In this document: piece after piece, positions 55,525-64,000 of the stretch
Position numbering within the stretch: position 1 is the first letter of the stretch
Layout of the letters: each line of letters begins with the position of its first letter
Origin: Larix kaempferi
Lineage: Eukaryota > Streptophyta > Pinopsida > Pinales > Pinaceae
Assembly (NCBI GenBank): GCA_027924585.1
Contig: BSBM01000602.1
Location: 9,113,501-9,177,500, forward strand
Direction of reading: 5' to 3'
Length of the DNA stretch: 64,000 nt
Program-made: the position numbers and the translations under genes
Notes under the pieces: model-generated
Seen by the model: the letters and a program-made list of their open reading frames with translations, nothing else
Told to the model about the DNA's origin: nothing
Database searches by the model: none

Positions 55525-56815
55525 CTAAGGCCATAAAAATCCATATTTTTGCATCAAAACCAGTAAAAAACAACCCCGTAACAAACAATGAGTGGTATCA
55601 TTGCAATCAAAACCCCAAATTGACCCCCGGATTGAAACACAATACGGAAGCTCATAAAACAAAGATTTCCTTCTCATCCCAACGGGCATTTTCTCAACAT
55701 CGGTGTCCAAAAATTTAGGATCATCGAACATAGGTTCCCCATTTGAACCATACAATTTTTCAATTTTCTTCTCTTTCTCTGTGTCATATTCCCTAAGACA
55801 ATATGTGAGTGTCATTGTTTTAGGTCTTAAGGTTCTCTCTAGTTTACCATTGAAAGAAGATGTTTCTCTTCCATAAGGGTGGTCTTTTGGGAGGAACATC
55901 CTTGAGAAATTGTACACCATATTTCATCGGTGGTTGGACCACCTAGCCTTTTATTGAAGGTCCACAACATTTATGTCCATGATACCCTTTTGTTACAAGA
56001 CTTGCGATTGTCTATAGAACATGTTAGCAACAAAGAAAGTTGTTGCACCAAATTAAGTTTGTCAAATAACATTACAGATATAAGCAAATCAATCAACATG
56101 ATTACCAGACCAAACTCTTAGTCCCAGATAATCATGTGTGGTGTATGTACATATGCCATATAGCGTAAACAACCTCTTCACTGGGATGGGCCTTGATACA
56201 TTGTATACCTCCCTTCCCATATGTTCTTGAATTCGTTGATCAATGTTTGGAGCTAGACAACCATTTTTTTCATTGATCTTCTACCAAGAACTATAAGAGC
56301 CAACATAATATGCTAGTTCTTCATGGAAAACCATGGAGAATATTATTACTGATCACTAGCACTTGCCAACTAGAATAATTGTTGTTTTGGATGGAATATG
56401 GGCTAACTCCATCCATGGCTATGCTCAATGGAAGGCTTTGTATTTCATCCTTGAATTTATTAGACCATGTATCCTCTATAAGCTTCATGGCTATTGAATA
56501 TGTAGGAATCCACATAACTCTTGGCTCACTTATGTTCAAGGCATACAACCCTTGAAACATGGTTAATTCTTTGCAATGAAAAAGCCTTTGAATCCTCAGT
56601 ATTATAGGAAGTGCCTCAATATCTTATGAGGAAGACCATGTGCCTTACCCTTTTTTTATATGGTACCCGTGATGCCCACATTCAAGACATATATCTTTGT
56701 CTGCATATGCACCTATGTATAAAATACAATTATTCGGATAAGCTTGATATGATATGTACTCAACTTTTCCTCTTTGTAGCTATAGGGGAGGACATTATCA
56801 CTTGAATTACCTTAC
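55525..56815 (-). pseudogene. CACTA (En/Spm) TNP2-type transposase fragment
   Basis: Frame 55920-55525 has YGRETSSFNGKLERTLRPKT, NGEPMFDDPK and KMPVGMRRKSLFYELPY. Frame 56560-56321 has LSIAMDGVSPYSIQNNN and SSWQVLVI. Between them, in broken frames, stands KNEHIMLALIVLGRRSMKK. To the right a zinc-like CLECGHHGYHIKKG precedes it. This order is the TNP2 transposase of plant CACTA elements. Stops and shifts throughout; terminal CACTA repeats were not found. Confidence 0.82.
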
Positions 56816-57430
56816 CTTTAAGTAACATGCAATTAGTGGGAAATATAAATGCACACTATCTTTAAGCATGCATCAAATCCCTTTTAATTGCTAACTTAAT
56901 TGGGTCTTGATGATTAGTTACCTTAGTAGTGCTAAGAAACACACATCTAACATACCATACATTGCTTTCAAGTTGTACAATGATATTGTTGCCTCCAGTT
57001 GAGTAGACCTTTATCCATATCTTTAAGTAACATGCAATTAGTGGGAAATATAAATGCACACTATCTTTAAGCATGCATCAAATCTCTTTTCATTGCTAAC
57101 GTGACTGGGTCTTGATGGTTAGTTACCTTAGTAGTGCTAAGAAACACACATCTAACATACCATACATTGTTTTCAAGTTGTACAATGATATTGTTGTCTC
57201 CAGTTGGGTAGACCTTTATCCATATCTTTAAGTAACATGCAATTAGTGGGAAATATAAATGCACACTATCTTTAAGCATGCATCAAATCTCTTTTGATTG
57301 CTAACTTAACTGGGTCTTGATGGTTAGTTACCTTAGTAGTGCTAAGAAACACACATCTAACATACCATACATTGCTTTCAAGTTGTACAATGATATTGTT
57401 GTCTCCAGTTGGGTAGACCTTTATCCATAT
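56816..57430. repeat. 205-bp tandem repeat, exactly three units
   Basis: Units start at 56816, 57021 and 57226 with CTTTAAGTAACATGCAATTA and end CCTTTATCCATAT. They are about 97% alike by eye. Each unit contains a 70-codon minus-strand frame ending KRDLMHA. The array interrupts the upstream part of the CACTA relic. Confidence 0.92.
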
Positions 57431-58961
57431 CCAAAAAGAGGGGTAGTGGAAGTATGTTTTAGGTTTTCGAAGGTGTCAGCAATATCAACATTGTTGTAAT
57501 GCATTTAACAACATTCTCTCCATGGCATGGGTATCCCGTAAGAAATCATCCATACCGGCCTCTAAATCATTCGTTTCATCCCCAACCTATGAACAACTAG
57601 TGTTACTATAGATATTTTATATTGGTGACTTAGGATGTAGTTGGAATTGAATAGGTGGTTGATTCAACCATGATTTATATGCTTTCTCTCCAAGATTTAC
57701 TTGTTTAGAAACCTTCTCTCGATTTGACATCATATTGGAGTGCAATGGCAGATTGTAGATAGGTTGATCGTCGTCGGAATCTTGGTTCCAAAAATATTGA
57801 ACATTAAATTGATTATATTAGTAAACACAATGCATGTAGTATGCTGAAACAATATACCAAACATTTATTATAAGCATGGAATTTTTTTCTTCCAAAAGTG
57901 CGCATGCAATAAACCACTTTATAAAGCAAATGTCGGATTAAGCAATACATTAACATTAATTCCATTGAAAATCCAAAAATACAATTACTCAATGATCTTT
58001 CCCCGAGGGGATGTCTAAATCTAGTCTCAATTCAAGCCATTAATTTTACAAGCATTTGGTGGTATACTAAAGTTATAGTTTATTAACAACTCGTCACCAA
58101 GAGCCAAACTATATATTGCATGCACAACAAAAAACTGCGATGCCTTATTTTTCATAAAGAACTCTTTGTTATTAGAGTTTTCCTCAAATGAACAATTTTT
58201 TCACTAAATAATGAGCGCGCCTACAACTATTTATGAACCTTGCAATGTTCCCATGAGTGTGTGGATGACCATTGATATATAAAACTCTTCATGTTAAAAT
58301 TTTTAGAAGCATAACCATTCATTTAAATACTATACATGGAAGTGTTATGTTTGTATTTAACAATATTCAAATAATCAGATCAACTATTAAGAGGGCTACA
58401 AAATGGCATAAGTGCTATTGACTGTTTGGGAGGAACAAACACATGTGAAGGGATAAACAACAAAAGATTTGCATAATTTATTTTAGAATTTGAAATCATG
58501 TAGTTGTTACCACAATAGGAGAATTTGGTCCCAACATTAGGCACATGCAAGGAAGACAGACAAGCACCATACAAATCGCAATTGTAACTATTTTGTATTT
58601 ACTTTAAATATGGATGGGAAGAGAGAATTCATCGATACCCTCCAATAATTGAACCGACCTTTGTGTGTACTTGGACATTTTTGTTCTTATCTCATACAAC
58701 ATTTTGGATCTCCTTGTAGAGATGTTTTGGATAGTATTGATATCTTACATTGGCTCAGTAGAAATATTAGTTAACTCAACAGAAGGAGATGGGTTGGTCA
58801 ATTTATGATGAAACATGGTTGATTTGGCTTCCAATTTTTCAAAGAATGAGCATATGGAAGTGTTTCTACATGTCTTTTCTATATCACATTTTGAACCTTG
58901 ACCACGGTAGAGGGTATTAGGCATCAACTTTGGGTAGTCAATCATTAATATAATGGGATAG
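57431..58961 (-). other. Upstream part of the CACTA relic or unknown sequence
   Basis: The minus strand shows short open pieces such as DETNDLEAGMDDFLRDTHAM and SNREKVSKQVNLGEKAYKSW near 57530-57770, in the place of the linker between a CACTA transposase's N-terminal and zinc regions. Left of 58961 another piece (SICSFFEKLEAKS) is not recognised. No intact gene. Confidence 0.35.
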
Positions 58962-60054
58962 TGTAACATGCCTAGGTTTCACCTTCAAACCTTTACATTT
59001 TGACCGACCACATACTACTGGGGTGTCATAAAAGAGATCCAGTTCAAGCTGAAGTACCATTGGTCCAAGATGGTTGCTTGATGATGGCATGTTATAGTTG
59101 GCTTGGTAAAGTGGCCTTCCATTTTCATCTATGCTACACAGAAATCTTCCACCCTGTGAGCATCAACATTCTTTAGCCTGTAGGATCCATTTCAGTGACT
59201 CAGATCCATTTTTATCCTTCAGTGATACCAGTCTGCCCTGCTTTTATTCCTACTCGCATGTTGCATCACTATAGCATGCGTACACGCGAGTTGCATCCCT
59301 ATAGCCCACGGGTATCAAGCAAAATGGTAAAAACCATTATTAATTACTTTTTACTCCCAAAAAGTGGTCATTAGGTGACCTTTGTCTCTCCATCTGCCCA
59401 AGTAATGTCTCGATGAGTCCTTTCACCTACCTTTGAGAGGACTATATATTGAGCACATATGGCTTATGGACGGGAGGAAGAAGAGAATAGTAAAGGCACT
59501 CTAGTGGATTTTTGCCCTATCTTGAGTCTGCACTCATTTCCTTGTAGTTGTGGACCATTTATGTTCACCTTCCAAACTCCTTTCTAGTTTTAGTTTGCCA
59601 TTCATGGAGGATTGAAGTGGTGGAGGCACAAGTGGATTGATCTAGATCTTGGTTCAGATTGGTTGGCGGCAAGAGGTCATATCACTTTGTACTTCTTCTT
59701 GTTCATTAATAGAAATGCTCATATTCTCGTCCATTCATGGTGTGAATGTTGTTTATTATACATTGGTTTACATTTGCTTATGATATTATGGACCATTGTT
59801 ATTGATAATGTTAATGTCAATTATATATTATATGTACTTGTTGGATATTGGTTGTCAAGACTAATTTTCAGATTAAAAGTGCACGGTTTGAAAGCTCCAA
59901 CGGGGATCTACATCAAACGTTTGGATCAAGGTTGGTTACATTTCTCCGTTATCTTAACATTGTCATTTATAATAGCATTGCTTTGAGAATTGAGTAGATT
60001 TCTGGTAGTCACCTGTCTGTTGTGGTATTCCCAAGCCATAGTGAGTTTTCTCCA
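58962..60054 (+). mobile_element. 5' LTR of a gypsy element entering from 58962
   Basis: Begins TGTAACATGCCTAGG and ends about CTCCA shortly before a primer binding site. The 3' partner is beyond the window, so the ends are approximate. ACTATATATTGAGC near 59442 could hold the TATA box. Confidence 0.6.
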
Positions 60055-60063
60055 ATATAGAAA

Positions 60064-60081
60064 TGGCGACTCCGTTGGGGA
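60064..60081 (+). other. Primer binding site of the right-end gypsy element
   Basis: TGGCGACTCCGTTGGGGA, nearly the same as the site at 15962 although the LTRs are unlike each other. Confidence 0.72.
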
Positions 60082-61837
60082 AAACATCCATGTTTGGGAA
60101 ATTTTTTGAGCATTAGTCCATAATTAGAGTTGTTGTTTATCGATGCTCTGTGTCACTGATTGGCCGTTAAGATAGCCTGTAGAAAACTTGCTTTTTGTGA
60201 GCCCCTGGACTCTTTATTTTCCCATTTTCCTTTCCTCACCCCGCGGGCTAGCTTAGTTCTGCCTGCGTCTACCCGCCTCTATTTACTCTACTGCTCGCGG
60301 GTACCCACAGGTATTCCTTCGACAATAGCGTGTAACTCCGGCTTTTGTTGGTTTATGGCTATTGGTTGTTGTTGGGTGAGTTTGGTTGGTTTTTGAGTCT
60401 TTGTTGGCCTCTTTCTTGACTGTTTCATGCCTTGGTTGTGACCAGATCTCTTCGCTTCTCTTGGTTGAGCCTTCTTGGTTTTTTACCAATCTTTGGTTTT
60501 AGCCTCTTGGTTTCTTCCTTTTGAGCTCATTCCTTTGGTTGAGTCTTGCTGTTTAGGATCTACTGGGTTGTCTTAGTGATCTTCTCGACACTTTAGTGAC
60601 TGAATAGTAGGATTTTGCTTGCATTTTTTCATTCCATTTATATTGAAAAAATACAAAAATATCCATTTAGTTTTTTGCATTTTCCTTCTAGTTTATAAGT
60701 GAAAATACAAAAATATTTTATTTCCATGTACTGCATTTTGCATTGAGTGCTTGTTGCCTTCATTTAGGTTTTGCTTGTGCATTGAAAAGATAAAAGATTG
60801 CATTTTTATTTCGGAATTGTTGGTTGATTTTGCATATTAGTGACATTGTTTTATTGGATAGATGAGTCTGGGATTGGACGATTTTGCATACTATTGAGTC
60901 TACACATCACTAGTTTCACGATCATATCCCTTAAGTAATCATAGCCACTAAAATTAACGCTTAATCTTAAAATTGATTAGACTGATTTTATTTATAGGGT
61001 ACACCAACTAGAATAGGTTTAGAGTCTTGGAATAGATCATTGTGAGTTAACAATCCAAGACTACTAGACCAAACATTAGGTGTTTGACCAGGGAGTGGAG
61101 GAATCCATGGTATAGATCGGTGTTCTCAGGAAGCTCTACTCAATCCAGAGTTAAGCATGAGGTCACGGGAGGTTGGTTGAGGAGATATCCCTCTGATACC
61201 AGCTGAACGTGGGAGATATATCTAGGAATTGTTCATATCTAGGGGTATCGGAGGTTCGTCCTCTTGTGCTTCGGGCTTAGCTACCCTGCCCATACGACGG
61301 GTCCCACCTGCGACTGTCCCCCTGAGCATTGGTTATATTGCGGTGAACATAGTTTCCTTACCTAGGTACCGCACAGGGTACTTGCAATGGTTATGCTGTT
61401 TGTGTCCTGAGTCAGATAGGGATTGGACAACACAGTTGTGTTCGTACAGTGGACTTAACCCTGTTGACACAGTGAAGCCTGGGTGTCTCTATAACTGATT
61501 CTGTTACCTCCGACTATAGTTTGGGAGTCTCAAGCCTCTCCTAGGCGAGACATACCGGCTCTAGTGTCGGGAGCTCATTTAGCCACTCTGTTTGTCTGCT
61601 CTTGGTTGTAGTTTCTCTAGGTGTGTGCTTTTGATTTACTGTTTTTTTATCGATAGTTGGCCTTTAGGGGACGTTGTGTCTCTCTCCGGAGATAACGTGG
61701 CGCGGAGCCCTACTCTCCACCGGTCCCGTTGTTTGGCTGGTTTAAAGCCACTCGAGGTTACACGCCGTATTGCTAGGGGATGCCAGAGGGCTCCCTCTGA
61801 GTATTTGGATTCATACGAGACTTATGTTGAAGATTAC
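60082..61837 (+). other. Long leader between PBS and gag
   Basis: About 1.75 kb without a recognised domain. An open frame 61229-61498 (89 residues, Cys-rich, LCCLCPESDRDW) may be chance. Long leaders are usual in large plant gypsy elements. Confidence 0.4.
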
Positions 61838-64000
61838 ATGGCTGCACATCCTGATATTGGGCAAGACCCTTCTACTCCTTCGGGTAGAGTTGACCATACT
61901 TCTGATCCCCATACTCCTCCTGAGGATTGGGGAGGTGATCCACCTGACACTCAACCTGGTTCTATTTGGCCTAATCCACTTGACCGGGATCCGTTTGATC
62001 CTTCAAGTCCGAATAATTATCTTTACGGAATGCCCAACTTACCCGAGGATAAAGAACAGGAAGAGCCTTTCGTTCCTTCATTTCCATGTGATTATAGATA
62101 CGGAAGGCCTGAGACTCATGATGACACTGGCCCTACGATCAACCCCACCGCACTCTCTTTTGGTATGCCTAGTCATAATACTGTCGAACCTTCCACTATG
62201 GTTGGTAGTCACACTGGCACTACCCAAAGTATTAGCCATACTATACCCACTGGGGGCACTACGTTGTCCACCCACTCACATAGTATGGGGACTGGTCATG
62301 TTCCTCCTAACAATGCTAATGCTGGAAGACGACCACCTCCTAGAATTACTCAACCTAACCAGAATGTTGTTCGGAATATGACTCACCATCCACCACCTAA
62401 TACAAGTGTCGCTACTCGTCAACCTAGGACTACTTTTGCACATGATACCGTTACTCCCAACCACGGGGGTGGACATATACCGCATAATTTTGAGTCCACT
62501 ACCGCCACTAGAGATGCTAATGTAGGGGGTGGGAATATTTCCTATCCACGTGGACATCACACCACCAACCCCGCTACTAATCACACCAATGTTGGGGCTG
62601 GGAATACTTCTCATGCTTTTGGTCACCACACGACTGCTCAAGCTAATCCTAATGCTGGGGGTGGGAACATACCATACCATTACAATCAATACAACATGGT
62701 TCCCGCTGTGAATAGTACATATATGCCCCATACTCATGGTGGCAACCCTTACTACAACACAGTCGGTGCTGGCCACCAGTATAACCCACCACCCCAATAT
62801 GGTGCCCAAAACACGCATATACCTGCTTACTCTCAAATGGGTCAGCCAAGAGGAGGTTATCAATCCTATGGCCATGGGAAAGCTTATGGGCCGTCAGGTC
62901 CTCAGTATCAGCAGTTTAATCCTCATTGTCAAGCTTTTGGTCCATCTTATAACACAGTTCTGTTTAACCAACCTTTTATGGGGGCTTATAATCCAACTTT
63001 CCAGCCGCAGCTCCCGTTCCTTGCACGCTTGAATCTCTCGGATCTTTTGAAGCTCACGAATGATCCAGTGTGTCACGACCCTACTTGACACCCGGTCCCT
63101 ACCAAGCTCCCTTTGGACATTCCAAAGTTTGAGGGGAAAGGTGGTGAGGACGCGGGAGATCATGTCACGACATTTCACCTTTGGTTCTCCTCCAACTCTT
63201 TGAACCATGATTCCATTCGTTTACGACTATTTCAATGCACCCTCACAAGGGCAGCCGTGAAGTGGTATGTGGAGTTGCCTGGAAACACCTATAGGGGATT
63301 CAACGAGATTCCTTTGGTTTTCTTAGACAATTTCTAGTTGCCGGTTCGTTATGATACTGGTACTGAGTTGTTGTCCACCTTCCGTCAGAATAAGGCCACA
63401 CACATTTCTGACCACGTTCAAGAGTGGCGTCAGCAGAAGAGATTAGTGAAAGCCAACATTCCTCCAAAGTTTATGTTGGAATGGTTCCTTAAGTCTTTAC
63501 TCCCATACATTGCTAAGGATGTTTCAATGTCCGGCATTGTGACTGAGGAACAAGCTATCTTGAAAGTCCAGCAGTTAGATCTACTTTATTCTCAGTTTGG
63601 TATTTTATATGACATTATTCCTGATGCACTGAGAACAAGACATGAGCCCACGTCAGTTCCTGGACCACATGTCGATGGCATTGTGGGGTCCGCATGTACT
63701 CGTCCTGTAGACTTGGTAGTTAATCAAATGCAAAATTTGTTGCTAAACCAGTCTGCTCCCGGACAGGTTCACAACTTGTCCACTTCCACTCCGTCGTCTG
63801 ATGTACACAATGTGCAATCAACGAAACCGTCAGGTAACCAGCAACCTGGTGGTAAGAAAAAGGGGAGAAATAATCGTAGGGGTGGAAACAATGGAAGTAA
63901 CAACAATACCAATCGTAATACTCCTCGTAAAGAGAATGCCAACCCTCCTCGGGAAGGCGGTAATGCTGGCGAGGATCGTAAACCTAGGCGTAAGGTGAAA
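61838..64000 (+). pseudogene. Gypsy gag polyprotein, partial, two nonsense codons
   Basis: One frame from ATG 61838 (MAAHPDIGQDPSTPSG) to the window end. Residues up to about 415 are Pro/Gly/His/Asn-rich with a repeated motif (NVGGGNISYP, NVGAGNTSHAF, NAGGGNIPYHY). Then LPLDIPKFEGKGGEDAGDHV, FHLWFSSNSLNHDSIRLRLF, LTRAAVKWYVELPG and HISDHVQEWRQQKRLV form the retrotransposon gag domain, followed by KDVSMSGIVTEEQAI and a Lys/Arg/Asn-rich tail. TGA at 63086 and TAG at 63335 interrupt the frame without shifting it; both fit single G-to-A or C-to-T changes. The open frame 61592-63088 would need a TTG start, so I use the first ATG. Protease and RT would follow off-window. Confidence 0.85.

Overview
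The window looks like plant nuclear DNA from a large, repeat-rich genome. The evidence is an mTERF-type organelle factor gene, hAT, CACTA, L1-type LINE, Ty1/copia and Ty3/gypsy relics of plant type, spliceosomal introns, and no bacterial gene organisation. The gag protein at the right end and the gypsy pol with an extra RNase H resemble retroelements I associate with gymnosperms. That is recollection and inference, so the species stays open.

Layout. 1-4842: two degenerate hAT transposons, the left on the minus strand and the right on the plus strand. 4843-7427: an apparently intact mTERF gene (minus) with its flanks. 7428-24675: a rearranged block of three copies of one L1 LINE (minus) mixed with an extra copy of the mTERF promoter, a solo LTR with target-site duplication (TSD), a small SINE, and a gypsy-type LTR family whose PBS reads plus while the enclosed pol reads minus. 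25446-31850: a minus-strand gypsy relic (A) whose integrase is interrupted by a complete-ended but internally deleted copia element. 31851-39330: gene-poor, with a candidate solo copia LTR and tandem duplications. 39889-42390: a second copy of the mTERF segment, broken by a stop codon. 42393-45490: gypsy relic B, sister of A, lacking RT. 45491-54500: intergenic, with a pyrimidine tract, a foldback element, an F-box pseudogene and a 147-nt imperfect hairpin. 54555-57430: a LINE scrap and a CACTA transposase relic carrying a 205-bp triplication. 58962-64000: the 5' end of another gypsy element (LTR, PBS, long leader, gag) running off the window.

Only the mTERF gene at 5812-6933 looks like a working host gene. 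Most other coding sequence is transposon-derived and carries stops, frameshifts or deletions. I found no new multi-gene system. The most useful signals are insertion events that can be read exactly because an empty site exists in a sister copy: solo LTR with GGAGG, copia with ATTGT, SINE with a 14-bp TSD. There is also a two-step tandem-duplication history with a 5-bp microhomology junction, an antisense pol between plus-oriented LTRs, and a gypsy pol with an RNase H domain downstream of integrase.
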